Below, in pieces: positions 22,653-30,981 of a stretch of 30,981 nucleotides of DNA. The notes below the pieces were generated by a model that saw only the letters and a program-made list of their open reading frames with translations, had not been told where the DNA came from and did not search any database. The translations under genes and the position numbers were made by a program. The number at the start of each line of letters is the position of its first letter. The stretch's first letter is position 1. The DNA is taken from NCBI GenBank assembly GCA_002294045.1, contig DBEP01000004.1:1-30981 (forward strand). The letters run 5' to 3'. This DNA comes from Lachnoclostridium sp. UBA903. GTDB lineage: Bacteria > Bacillota > Clostridia > Lachnospirales > Lachnospiraceae.

Positions 22653-25031
22653 TTACACAAACTCAACTATGGTAACACCCTGGCCGCCTTCGCCGAAAGC
22701 GCCTTCGCGGTAGGACTTTACATACTTGGTTCTCTTTAAATGGGAATGCACGGCATTCTTAAGTGCACCCGTACCTCGGCCGTGGATGACGGTGACCTGG
22801 GGAAGATGGGACAGGTAAGCATCATCCAGGTATTTATCCAGAATGGAGAGCGCTTCATCTACTGTTTTCCCTATCAGGTTAACTTCCGTACTGATGGTTG
22901 CCGTCTTTGAAATTTTTATTTTACCGCTGCCGGTACGGTTTATATTAGGTCCGGTGATTACCGGTTCATCAATTAATTCCAAATCGCTGATATTGACCTG
23001 GGATCTTAAAATGCCCATCTGGACAAATAAATCGCCTTTGGCATTAGGAAGGCTGCTGACAATGCCTTTTAACCCCAGACTTAATACATTTACGGAATCA
23101 CCCAGTTTAAAATCACCCGGTTTAACTGATTTCTTTGATTTGTGATTACCCTTTAAGGAAAGGCCGGACTCTGTTTCGGATAATTTCTCCCGGAGGGTAC
23201 TCCGTTCATTTTCCATATCCTTGCGGATACCCCCTTCAGCGTTCCATTTGTTAAAGTTTTTAATGGTACGGTCGGCGAAATCTTTCGCATCCTGGAGGAG
23301 CTTTCTGGCTTCTTCCTTAGACTCTGTCAGGATTGTTTCCCTGGCTTTATCTATTTTTTCGTTTTTTTGCTCCAGGCGGTGCCGTAATTCTTCGGCTTCC
23401 TCTTTCAGCCTGCTGATTTCCAGGCGTTCCTTTTCCATTGCTATGCGGTTTTTCTCCAAATCACTAATTAAATCTTCAAAGCTTTTATCTTTTATGCCTA
23501 TATAGTTTTTGGCATCTTCAATGACGGCGTCCGGCAGTCCCAGCTTAGAGGATATGGCAAAGGCGTTGCTTTTGCCGGGAATACCGATTAATAACCGGTA
23601 AGTAGGCTTTAAGGTTTCAATATCAAACTCACAGCAGGCATTGCTTACACCTTTTGTTGAAAGGGCATATACCTTTAACTCACTGTAATGGGTTGTGGCC
23701 ATGGTACGGACGTTTCTTCTGTGAAGATTAGACAGGATTGCCATAGCCAGCGCGGCACCTTCCGTAGGGTCGGTTCCGGCGCCCAATTCGTCAAACAGGA
23801 CAAGAGATTTATCATTGGCCTGTTCCAGAATGGAAACAGTATTGGTCATGTGGGATGAGAAAGTACTCAGGCTTTGCTCAATACTCTGTTCATCCCCGAT
23901 ATCGGCAAAGACCTCTTCAAATACGGCCAGCTCGGAACCGTCAAAGGCCGGAATATGCAAGCCCGCCTGGCCCAGGAGGGTAAACAGCCCCACTGTTTTT
24001 AAAGAGACCGTTTTACCGCCGGTATTAGGGCCTGTTATAACTAACAGATTAAAATCCTTTCCCAGAGTGATATCGATAGGCACAACCTTCTTGGGCTCGA
24101 TTAAAGGATGTCTGCCCTTTTTAATATTTATAATACCGTTATTGTTAAAAGCCGGTTCCGTACCTTTCATCTGCTTGGAAAGAGAGGCCCTTGCAAATAT
24201 AAAATCCAACCGGGCCAGGAGCTTTATGTTGTCAGCCAGTTTATCTGTGTTAAGGCCTGCCTGGTTGCTCAGTTCAGCCAATATTTTCTCAATTTCTTCC
24301 TGCTCTTTAATCTCCAGCTCCTTTAAATCGTTATTTAATTTTACAACCGACATTGGCTCCACGAATAAAGTAGAGCCGGAGGAGGACTGGTCATGGATCA
24401 TGCCGGGGAACTGGCTGCGGTATTCCTGCTTGACAGGCAGACAATACCTGCCGTTGCGCATGGTAATAATATTTTCCTGAAGCATAGTCCTGGAGCCGGA
24501 TGAGTTGACCATAGAATTCAACTGCTCGTGTATTTTACCGTTGGTTATTTTCATGGTACGGCGTATATTTTTTAAGGCCGGGCTGGCGTCGTCGGCGATT
24601 TCCTCCTCACTGAGGATGCACCGCTTAATTTCGTTGTTTAAGGGGGTTAAAGGTTCCAGTGACTGAAACATTTCATCCAGGGAATCCCCCGCTGTTTCCT
24701 CATTATCCCTGACGCCGTAAGCCCTAACTCTTAAGGCGGCATCCAGTACGGAACTGATATGCAGAAGTTCACCCGCGCCCAGGGAAGAACCGATTTCCAG
24801 CCTTTTTAAAGAACCGCGGATATCATGAAGGCCGTAAAAGCTTAAGCTGCCTTTCCGAAAGATACGGGTTAAGGCATCCGAAGTTTCCCTTTGTCTTGCC
24901 GTAATTTCATTTATATCATCACTTGGGAGCAGCAGGGCGCATAATTCCCTGCCAAGGCCGGAACCGGCCAGCTCAGTTAATTTATTTATAATTTTGTCAT
25001 ATTCTAATTTTTTCAAAGCTTTTTCATTCAT
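22653..25031 (-). CDS. mutS2: Endonuclease MutS2
   Basis: A 792-residue ATPase of the MutS2 family, lacking the mismatch-binding domains of MutS. It acts on recombination intermediates or collided and stalled ribosomes in different bacteria. Walker A is G-P-N-T-G-G-K-T (334-341) and Walker B is V-L-F-D-E-L-G-A-G-T-D-P (411-422). A long charged coiled coil runs at about 510-620. The C-terminal Smr nuclease domain has V-I-H-G-R-G-T-G-A-L near residue 756. All parts are intact. The start is ATG 25031 behind TGGAGGAA. It is the first gene of the operon with the two-component pair, and divergent from the HtrA-like gene. Confidence 0.97.
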   Translation of the reverse strand: MNEKALKKLEYDKIINKLTELAGSGLGRELCALLLPSDDINEITARQRETSDALTRIFRKGSLSFYGLHDIRGSLKRLEIGSSLGAGELLHISSVLDAALRVRAYGVRDNEETAGDSLDEMFQSLEPLTPLNNEIKRCILSEEEIADDASPALKNIRRTMKITNGKIHEQLNSMVNSSGSRTMLQENIITMRNGRYCLPVKQEYRSQFPGMIHDQSSSGSTLFVEPMSVVKLNNDLKELEIKEQEEIEKILAELSNQAGLNTDKLADNIKLLARLDFIFARASLSKQMKGTEPAFNNNGIINIKKGRHPLIEPKKVVPIDITLGKDFNLLVITGPNTGGKTVSLKTVGLFTLLGQAGLHIPAFDGSELAVFEEVFADIGDEQSIEQSLSTFSSHMTNTVSILEQANDKSLVLFDELGAGTDPTEGAALAMAILSNLHRRNVRTMATTHYSELKVYALSTKGVSNACCEFDIETLKPTYRLLIGIPGKSNAFAISSKLGLPDAVIEDAKNYIGIKDKSFEDLISDLEKNRIAMEKERLEISRLKEEAEELRHRLEQKNEKIDKARETILTESKEEARKLLQDAKDFADRTIKNFNKWNAEGGIRKDMENERSTLREKLSETESGLSLKGNHKSKKSVKPGDFKLGDSVNVLSLGLKGIVSSLPNAKGDLFVQMGILRSQVNISDLELIDEPVITGPNINRTGSGKIKISKTATISTEVNLIGKTVDEALSILDKYLDDAYLSHLPQVTVIHGRGTGALKNAVHSHLKRTKYVKSYREGAFGEGGQGVTIVEFV

Positions 25032-25248
25032 AAGCTTCCTCCAATAATAACGATTGCCTGTTTCTGTAACCCCATTGCTGCAGATAAGCGGCGGTTCCCT
25101 AATTCTCTATTTTACCTTATTTTTGTTAAAAATAAAACCATATTTTGAAAATACGTGGTGAAATACCCTTTTGTTTACAAATCATTCATATAATGTTCAT
25201 AAGTACATGATAAAATAAGCATACGGATTGTCCTAAAGGAGAAAAGAA

Positions 25249-26607
25249 ATGTCAAATGATAATAACAATAAGGAGAAAGAATACTCTTTTATTCAGGAAC
25301 AGATTGCGTCCAAGAAGAAATTCAGATTCAAAAGAATGTTTTACTCCGTAACATGGACGATAATATTGGCATGTATTTTTGGTGTTGTGGCAGGAATTGC
25401 TTTTTGCATTTCCGAGCCTGCAATTAGTAAGATTTTAGGAAAATACCAGGATAAAAAGACGGTTGAGTTTCCTTCGGCCAACCCGGATGATTCATCTAAT
25501 CCGAATGGCCAGCCTGAACCAACCGGAGGTGCCAAAGACAATACCAATCCCAACGGGGATCCCCAGACAATAGACAATACAGACGACAAACCGGATACGG
25601 TGGTGATAGAGAGAACTGTTCCGGCTGATATCCAGGATTTAAATAATATTTACATGGAGATAAGAAATGTAGCAAGCGATGTAAATAAATCCATCCTGCA
25701 TGTGACCAGCATAAGCAGCGGGGTAGACGTGCTGCTGGACAATGAGTATGAGGCTTATAAAGTGTCGTCCGGCCTGGTTATAGCCAACAATGAGGCGGAC
25801 CTTTTAATTCTGGTCAGCTATGACAGGGTCCAGGATGCGAAAAGTATACAGGTAGCCCTGTCGGATTCCCTGGATGCAAAAGCCAGGCTTCAGGACTATG
25901 ACAGTGATCTTAATCTGGCAGTGATAGCCGTAAGTTTGAAGGATATTCCGGAAACGGTTTTAAACAATATAAAAACGGCGGATTTAGGGGAATCTTATTC
26001 CCTTATTATCGGCTCGCCGGTCCTTGCACTGGGAAGCCCTAACGGATATGTGGATTCGATGGCTCTCGGAATTATTACCAGCAAAGGTAACAGTGTATAT
26101 ATAACGGACAATAAAATCGAATTGTTTAATACGGACATTCATGACAATGAAAACAGTGACGGAGTGATTGTCAATCTGCGCGGTGAGGTAATAGGGATAA
26201 TCACGCAGAAAATAAAAGATGAATCCAATGAGAATGTTAATACCGTAATTGGTATTTCGAAATTAAAGGAAGTTATAGAAAGCCTGGTAAATAACCGGGA
26301 ACGAAGCTATTTTGGAATCAAAGCCGTGGATATGACAGAGGCGGCTCTTACGCAGGCGGGAATTTCCAACGGTATATGCATTACGGAAGTGGAAACAAAC
26401 TCCCCTGCGCTGGAAGCGGGACTGCAGAACGGGGATATTATTCTATCCGTCAATGATACTCAGATTATTTCGGTCAGTACTTTTAACAGCGTGATTGCCG
26501 CCTGTAAACCTAAGGCTGTTGTAAATGTAGTCTTAAGACGTAACGGAAAGAACACCTCCAAGGAAATGGAACTGGAAGTAGTTCTTGGGAAAAAAGACGG
26601 TAAATAG
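25249..26607 (+). CDS. Membrane-anchored HtrA-like protein with PDZ domain, catalytically degenerate
   Basis: A 452-residue protein of the S1C/HtrA group. Residues 1-30 are cytoplasmic, a membrane helix lies at about 31-54, a Pro/Asn/Gly-rich linker at 72-115, a trypsin-like domain at about 135-345 and a PDZ domain at about 350-440. The catalytic His position (family N-Y-H-V-V) reads S-Y-D-R-V, so His is replaced by Asp192. The catalytic Asp position (family T-D-L-A-V) reads L-N-L-A-V, Asn222. The serine loop (family G-N-S-G-G-P-L) reads E-N-S-D-G-V-I: Ser303 remains but the oxyanion glycines are altered. It should bind peptides but not cleave by the usual mechanism. The start is ATG 25249 behind AAAGGAG. 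A terminator follows. Confidence 0.9.
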   Translation: MSNDNNNKEKEYSFIQEQIASKKKFRFKRMFYSVTWTIILACIFGVVAGIAFCISEPAISKILGKYQDKKTVEFPSANPDDSSNPNGQPEPTGGAKDNTNPNGDPQTIDNTDDKPDTVVIERTVPADIQDLNNIYMEIRNVASDVNKSILHVTSISSGVDVLLDNEYEAYKVSSGLVIANNEADLLILVSYDRVQDAKSIQVALSDSLDAKARLQDYDSDLNLAVIAVSLKDIPETVLNNIKTADLGESYSLIIGSPVLALGSPNGYVDSMALGIITSKGNSVYITDNKIELFNTDIHDNENSDGVIVNLRGEVIGIITQKIKDESNENVNTVIGISKLKEVIESLVNNRERSYFGIKAVDMTEAALTQAGISNGICITEVETNSPALEAGLQNGDIILSVNDTQIISVSTFNSVIAACKPKAVVNVVLRRNGKNTSKEMELEVVLGKKDGK

Positions 26608-26615
26608 ATAAAAAG

Positions 26616-26661
26616 AACATCGCAAAGTGACTTATCAGAAGCCGCTTTGCGATGTTTTTTT
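26616..26661 (+). terminator. Terminator of the HtrA-like gene
   Basis: AACATCGCAAAG (26616-26627) pairs with CTTTGCGATGTT (26645-26656), a 12-bp perfect stem, followed by a T run. Confidence 0.9.
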
Positions 26662-26739
26662 GGTGCTGGTGCAAAATTCAAAAAATATAAACCATATTCC
26701 AGATACAAGTCCGGTAAATTGACTATTTTGCAACAGCCC
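26662..26739. repeat. Inverted-repeat element beginning GGTGCTGGTGCAAAATTCA
   Basis: The left arm at 26662-26676 is largely complementary to ATTTTGCAACAGCCC (26725-26739). The left end matches the sequence at 30868-30886 in 18 of 19 bases. The rest of the gap up to 26822 shows no gene I can support. Confidence 0.55.
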
Positions 26740-26822
26740 AAAATCGATTTGCAAAGGATGCACCGGCATATGTGGAAATTTATCACCGGCCCTGATAATA
26801 ATTTTATCCGGGATTACCGCCG

Positions 26823-28028
26823 TCATCCTATAAAAAATGAATTGGATGAGTCTTTTGTAAAGGAATAGTGAACATCAAAAAAATATTTCATGGCGCCGTT
26901 TATAAAAGCATTGGAATCTAATTTGGAATACTCAACTGTGACGGAATCCACCATTTTTCTGAAACCTGTTGACTGTAAGGTCTTGTTTATCTCATCTAAA
27001 AATAAATTACCTAAAAGTATGCTTTTTCCACCGAGTATAATCAGATTCGGATTTACGATAGAGATTAAATTAGCAAGGGCATGGGCGAGAAAATGAGCAA
27101 AATCCTTAATTACTTTTTGGGAAACAGCATCCCCGTATAAAGCGGCATTGCCCAATGTGGCATAGGTAATGGCCGGCAGCCGGTTCAGTGCCGGACTGCC
27201 GCCTTCTGCTTTTACCCTTTTAGCTAATGCGCTTTCTCCCATCATTGCTTCCAGGCAGCCGCGATTTCCGCACACACATAAGATTCCATTGGGGTCTACG
27301 GAATAATGTCCAAATTGTGTTGAAGCACCGTCGGCTTTACCGACCATCTGATTTCTTATAAAGAGTGTTGCCCCAATACCCCGGCTAAAGTTAATAAAGG
27401 CAAAATCAGGCTCCGTCACCCGGGCATAAGCTTTTTCTGCATAGGCAGAGCATGCGGTATCTTCCAAAACGGCAACGGGAAACTCAAAAAAAGTCGATTT
27501 CAATGAAGCAATAAGATTCACGCCTTCAGATTTTGGAAGACTGAGTGTAGTTGAATAAATTTCTTCGTTTAAAGAATCAATCATTGCAGATACAACTACA
27601 CAGACGCCAAGAATCTGATTCCGGCTTACCAGGGCAAGAATGTCCTCATCCATGCATTTGCGGGACAAAGATACATAGGTATCCTCATCCTGAAGCTTAA
27701 GATGCTGTTCAAATGTAGTGGCGCCTGTAATATCAATTAAGTATGCGTTGATATTATTTTCCAGCCAGCTAAAGACAACAACGTAATAACTCGATGGCTT
27801 TACATGCAGACTGTTTGGCTTACGGCCCACATTGTTCGAGTCAGTTACTCCGGAGTCATAAACAAAACCGCGGGTAATTAATTCATCAATGAGAGTGGAA
27901 ACGGTGGTTTTGCTTAAATTAGACATTTTGGCCAGTTGAGCCCTGGAAATGCCGCTGTTATTGTATATAGCATTATATAATAGTTTCATATTGGAATCTT
28001 TAATTAGATGTTGGCTAATCAATTTCAA
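26823..28028 (-). CDS. ROK-family transcriptional repressor
   Basis: A sugar-responsive repressor of 401 residues, like NagC, Mlc and XylR. Residues 10-60 are the winged helix (I-S-R-A-Q-L-A-K-M-S-N-L-S-K-T-T-V-S-T-L-I-D-E-L). The ROK domain follows, with the structural zinc motif G-H-Y-S-V-D-P-N-G-I-L-C-V-C-G-N-R-G-C-L (His241, Cys251, Cys253, Cys258). The acidic residue for sugar binding appears as L-E-D-T-A-C-S-A-Y-A-E. The kinase ATP motif is not clear, as usual for repressors. The start is TTG 28028 about eight bases after AGAGGGGG; no better start fits. It is divergent from the dehydrogenase and sugar-binding genes, which it most likely controls. Confidence 0.92.
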   Translation of the reverse strand: MKLISQHLIKDSNMKLLYNAIYNNSGISRAQLAKMSNLSKTTVSTLIDELITRGFVYDSGVTDSNNVGRKPNSLHVKPSSYYVVVFSWLENNINAYLIDITGATTFEQHLKLQDEDTYVSLSRKCMDEDILALVSRNQILGVCVVVSAMIDSLNEEIYSTTLSLPKSEGVNLIASLKSTFFEFPVAVLEDTACSAYAEKAYARVTEPDFAFINFSRGIGATLFIRNQMVGKADGASTQFGHYSVDPNGILCVCGNRGCLEAMMGESALAKRVKAEGGSPALNRLPAITYATLGNAALYGDAVSQKVIKDFAHFLAHALANLISIVNPNLIILGGKSILLGNLFLDEINKTLQSTGFRKMVDSVTVEYSKLDSNAFINGAMKYFFDVHYSFTKDSSNSFFIG

Positions 28029-28154
28029 TTGAATACCCCCTCTGGTCTGTTAATCTTTTAAATGTATTAATTTTTATATTCTCTCTAGAAAATAATACTT
28101 TTTTATCTTCATAATTTCAAGTAAAATTGTATTAATGGGTGTTTAAAATAAATA

Positions 28155-28175
28155 ATTAATCAATTAGCGATTGAT
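28155..28175. promoter_or_regulatory. Inverted repeat in the divergent regulatory region
   Basis: ATCAAT (28159-28164) and ATTGAT (28170-28175) around TAGCG, with AT-rich extensions on both sides. It lies between the divergent starts and is a second candidate operator. Confidence 0.4.
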
Positions 28176-28247
28176 AATTAATTAATTCAGCTAACTTACT
28201 AATTAAAAAAATACTATCATATGTACGCTTCTTTATCAATATTTTTA

Positions 28248-28277
28248 TTTTGATTTAAAATTTATTTTAAATCAAAA
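28248..28277. promoter_or_regulatory. 30-bp perfect palindrome, candidate operator
   Basis: TTTTGATTTAAAAT (28248-28261) and ATTTTAAATCAAAA (28264-28277) are exact complements around two T. It ends five bases before the -35 box of the dehydrogenase promoter. The position suggests a binding site for the ROK repressor encoded divergently, or for a global regulator. Confidence 0.65.
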
Positions 28278-28282
28278 AATAA

Positions 28283-28311
28283 TTGACAAAGATATCAGCG
28301 AGTGTTATCAT
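28283..28311 (+). promoter_or_regulatory. Strong sigmaA promoter of the dehydrogenase/sugar-binding operon
   Basis: The -35 box TTGACA (28283-28288) is perfect, the spacer is 17 bp, and the -10 box is TATCAT (28306-28311). The start codon is 142 bp downstream, leaving a long leader. Confidence 0.8.
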
Positions 28312-28452
28312 TTGTACTAGATAAAAGTTCCAAATTATATTTAGAAAACATTAAATTTTATGTAATTAGCAAGGGTGCTCTTGAATAAAGAGCTTTTTTT
28401 AAAAGTAATTAATAAGGTGGGTGGACAAACTATTATGAAAAGAGGTGTTGCT

Positions 28453-29463
28453 ATGAAAGCAGGACTTATCGGTTGCGGCGGTATGGGTACGGTGCATAAT
28501 CTGTCATTAAAAGAGCTGGCCAGACATTATGATATCCGGGTAACTGCGGTTGCCGACTGCAGAGACGAATTTCTGAACAGAGCCGCCGGACAATGGACAG
28601 GAGTCCGAAAATTTAAATCAGGCAAAGAGTTGATTGAGAAATCCGATGTTGACATAGTCCATATCTGCGTCCCAAGTTATCTGCATGCGGATTTGGCAAT
28701 CCGGGCCATGGAAAAGGGCATTAATGTATTTGTAGAGAAACCGGTTTGCCTGAGCAGGGAAGATTGTCAGAGATTATTGGATACGGAAAAGAAAACCGGG
28801 GTTAAGGTTATGGTCGGCCAGGTAGTCAGATGCTTTGAGGAATATAAGTTCTTAAAAGAGGTTTATGACCATAAGACCTACGGAGAACTTAAATCCATCA
28901 TCATGCATAGATTAAGCGGGGATGTTACCTGGGGCTGGGAAGATTGGTTCCATGATATAAGTAAGAGCGGGTCCGTTATTCTGGATCTGCACATACATGA
29001 TACGGATTTCTTAAGATACATGCTTGGTGAACCGGACAAATATCAGGTTCATGCAACGAAATTTGAAAACGGGTTGCCAAATCAGGTAGTTACTACCTAT
29101 GAATTCGGCAATATCTTTGCAGTTGCGGAAGGAACCTGGGATATTTCAACCAAAATGCCCTTTGAGGCATATTACAGAGCTTCTTTTGAGAATGCCACCA
29201 TAGTATTCAGCAGTCTTTATGAACCTCATGTGAAGGTATTTCATAAGGACGGAGCGGTTACAATTCCGGATTTAAAACCGGAGTATGATGCAAAAGATGA
29301 TTCAGCGGGTATTAATATTACGAGTCTGGGGGCTTATTATACGGAGATAAAATATTTTGTGGAATGCCTGGTTAATCAAAAGCCGATAGAGGCAGCTCCA
29401 TTATCGGAAGGTGTTAAATCCGTGCTGCTTACTTTAGATGAATTATCAGAGGTAATGAAATAA
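28453..29463 (+). CDS. Gfo/Idh/MocA-family NAD(P)-dependent oxidoreductase
   Basis: A sugar or sugar-derivative dehydrogenase of 336 residues. The N-terminal Rossmann fold has G-L-I-G-C-G-G-M-G (4-12), and the family motif E-K-P is at 95-97 (V-F-V-E-K-P). The C-terminal beta-sheet domain includes the catalytic-type stretch D-L-H-I-H-D-T-D-F. The start is ATG 28453 after AGAGGTG; in-frame ATG 28435 and the frame further upstream lack a good site. It lies 62 bp before the sugar-binding lipoprotein gene and behind a strong promoter, so both likely belong to one carbohydrate-use operon under the divergent ROK repressor. The substrate may be an inositol, amino sugar or other polyol-type compound; undetermined. 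Confidence 0.93.
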   Translation: MKAGLIGCGGMGTVHNLSLKELARHYDIRVTAVADCRDEFLNRAAGQWTGVRKFKSGKELIEKSDVDIVHICVPSYLHADLAIRAMEKGINVFVEKPVCLSREDCQRLLDTEKKTGVKVMVGQVVRCFEEYKFLKEVYDHKTYGELKSIIMHRLSGDVTWGWEDWFHDISKSGSVILDLHIHDTDFLRYMLGEPDKYQVHATKFENGLPNQVVTTYEFGNIFAVAEGTWDISTKMPFEAYYRASFENATIVFSSLYEPHVKVFHKDGAVTIPDLKPEYDAKDDSAGINITSLGAYYTEIKYFVECLVNQKPIEAAPLSEGVKSVLLTLDELSEVMK

Positions 29464-29525
29464 TAAGTTTTTTATTTCTTTATTTCTATAAGTATACTTT
29501 ACGAAAAAATTCTAAGGAGGAAATT

Positions 29526-30833
29526 ATGAGAAAGAGATTTATTGCATTATTGTTAAGCTTTACAATGGCCGTAATATTGTTGGCAGGTTGCGGTTCAACA
29601 GAATCCGGTAGTAATACCGCAGCAGAAGGAACAGAGCCAGGTGAGAGCAATTCCGGTACCGGTGCGGCATCAGGCGGAAATGTTACGCTGACAGTATTTG
29701 ACGCTCAGGCATATGGACTTGACAGGTACGGCGAACTGGTAAAAAGCTTTGAAGAAAGTCATCCGGGAGTGAAAGTAGAAGTACAACATGCACCAAATGA
29801 TACGGAGACTTTGTTAAAAGCAAGATTTAATTCTGACGATATTCCGGATTTATTTGCCGTACAGACAGGTACACAAGCTAAGGCCTATTATGATTTTGCC
29901 TATGATTGGACCAATGATGCGGATGTACTGTCAAAATTTGATGAAGCTGCAATCAACACCGGTAAAGATGCGGAAGGTAATGTGAAATCTTTGCCTTGGA
30001 CCTATGAAAATATGGGACTTATTTATAATAAAACTCTGTTTGAAAAAGCAGGAATTACAGAGTTACCCGCAACCGTGTCACAGTTGGAGGAAGCATGCGA
30101 GAAGCTGGATGCAGCTGGTATTACCGCATTTGCACTTGCGGCAAAAGAAACCTGGGTGTTAGGACAATTAGCCACCCATTTCTTAATGGATAAGTCTTTA
30201 GATGCGTCCGGCACGGTTGCGGCCCTGAATGACGGCTCTTTAACCTATGATACAGCTCCAAATTATAAGAACTTATTTAAGGTCTTGGATTTGGCGGTCA
30301 AATACGGTCCCGATAAACCGTTGGAAATTGACTGGGAAACCTCTGAAAATAAGCTGGCAAATGGGGAGGCGGCTATTATACATATGGGCGACTGGTGCCA
30401 GGCAACCCTGGATGAATTTAATGCCGATGCAGACCTTGGCTTTTTACCTTGCCCCGTAAGTGATAATTCTGATGACACTACTCTTTTGTCGTCTGTTTCC
30501 TGGACTTATATAGTAAATAAAGATTCTGCCAATCTTGATTTAGCAAAAGAATATCTTGAATTCATACTGACTTCCGAAGAAGGACTGGACTGGATGTGCA
30601 GCACAATTGGGTCTGTCCCGGCAGCAGCAGGTGATCATCAGGTTGCCGGCCAGTTGGCCAACGATGCGGCAGGCTATATTTCTGCCGGCAAAACCAACGG
30701 ATGGATTCATACCTTATATCCGGATGGCTATGGGGACGGAACTGTCGGACCTGTACTTCAAGGCTATATGTTAGGTGAAACTTCTGCGGAAGATGCAATT
30801 GCAGCTCTTCAGGCAGGCTGGGTTACCCCATAG
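29526..30833 (+). CDS. Extracellular sugar-binding lipoprotein (ABC transporter, family 1)
   Basis: The substrate-binding component of a carbohydrate ABC importer; 435 residues. The signal peptide ends in the lipobox L-L-A-G-C with lipidated Cys22. A Ser/Gly/Thr/Glu-rich linker runs to about residue 50, then the binding fold begins (T-L-T-V-F-D-A-Q and E-E-S-H-P-G-V-K-V-E-V, then I-P-D-L-F-A-V, M-G-L-I-Y-N-K). The start is ATG 29526 behind AAGGAGG. Permease genes are expected next, but the sequence after the stop carries a repeat element up to the window end, so they lie beyond it or are absent. Confidence 0.94.
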   Translation: MRKRFIALLLSFTMAVILLAGCGSTESGSNTAAEGTEPGESNSGTGAASGGNVTLTVFDAQAYGLDRYGELVKSFEESHPGVKVEVQHAPNDTETLLKARFNSDDIPDLFAVQTGTQAKAYYDFAYDWTNDADVLSKFDEAAINTGKDAEGNVKSLPWTYENMGLIYNKTLFEKAGITELPATVSQLEEACEKLDAAGITAFALAAKETWVLGQLATHFLMDKSLDASGTVAALNDGSLTYDTAPNYKNLFKVLDLAVKYGPDKPLEIDWETSENKLANGEAAIIHMGDWCQATLDEFNADADLGFLPCPVSDNSDDTTLLSSVSWTYIVNKDSANLDLAKEYLEFILTSEEGLDWMCSTIGSVPAAAGDHQVAGQLANDAAGYISAGKTNGWIHTLYPDGYGDGTVGPVLQGYMLGETSAEDAIAALQAGWVTP

Positions 30834-30867
30834 TGTGGTTTTTGATCATGAAATAATATTCGTTAAA

Positions 30868-30981
30868 GGTGCTGTTGCAAAATTCAGGCTGATATAATAT
30901 TTGCAGCAGCCCCTAGAGCGGGTTTGAAAAATGCTTGTGCCGGGCTGGATGCTCCACTTTGTGGGAGGCAAGGAGCGATTT
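30868..30981. repeat. Second copy of the GGTGCTGTTGCAAAATTCA element, plus start of a further palindromic stretch
   Basis: GGTGCTGTTGCAAAAT (30868-30883) pairs with ATTTGCAGCAGCCCC-type sequence at 30899-30913. Then GAGCGGGTTTGAAAAATGC and a TCCACTTTGTGGGA hairpin (about 30953-30966) lead to the window end. The outer stretch may be one half of a larger palindrome cut by the window edge. Confidence 0.5.

Noticed and set aside
23815..24480. 221-codon open frame opposite mutS2
   Set aside because: Complete overlap with a confident MutS2 reading frame and no start signal.
26647..26868. Open frames on both strands between the HtrA-like and ROK genes
   Set aside because: They run through a terminator and a repeat arm and overlap the ROK gene end; no start signal.

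Overview
The window looks like the chromosome of an anaerobic member of the Firmicutes, most likely Lachnospiraceae (Clostridium cluster XIVa). The grounds are AT-rich intergenic DNA, strong AGGAGG-type ribosome binding sites, frequent GTG and TTG starts, and characteristic families: a DUF4080-type radical SAM protein, VanW/peptidoglycan-binding proteins, a CmpB-type permease, MutS2, an orphan CheX and a degenerate HtrA. The species call is inference; no rRNA or species marker is present. No phage, transposase or CRISPR array was seen.

Layout. 1-1606: the 3' part of a frame-broken ftsH, a terminator, then a promoter with tRNA-Leu(UAA) and tRNA-Gly(UCC). 1661-9532: a loosely packed accessory stretch of single genes, each with its own terminator or promoter. 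It holds a small PH-like protein, a conserved hypothetical, a membrane protein followed by a MerR regulator with a 19-bp-spacer promoter, a pirin, a SAM methyltransferase, a gene remnant, a GNAT, an AraC/GyrI-like regulator and a CmpB-like permease. 9546-9846: an almost perfect 300-bp palindrome. 9956-13210: an operon of radical SAM protein, endonuclease III (nth) and a DEDDh exonuclease. 13250-14287: an unknown membrane-anchored protein on the minus strand flanked by two related double-hairpin elements, then a 35-residue membrane peptide. 14411-19127: a secreted VanW-domain protein, two intergenic structured elements, and an AIR synthase-like / Lrp / aminotransferase cluster. 19238-20362: CheX-like protein and trmL. 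20381-25031 (minus): mutS2, then an OmpR-type response regulator and its sensor kinase. 25249-26607: a membrane HtrA-like protein lacking catalytic His and Asp. 26823-30833: a divergent sugar-utilisation locus (ROK repressor facing a Gfo/Idh/MocA dehydrogenase and a sugar-binding lipoprotein), with a good promoter preceded by a 30-bp palindrome.

No complete new multi-gene system is evident. The most unusual content is non-coding: several long palindromes or stem-loops, probably members of genome-wide repeat families. One of them (17264-17426) differs between its arms in a way that favours G-U pairs on the plus strand, suggesting a structured RNA. The other points worth attention are the pseudo-protease, the frame break in ftsH and the palindromic candidate operator at the sugar locus.
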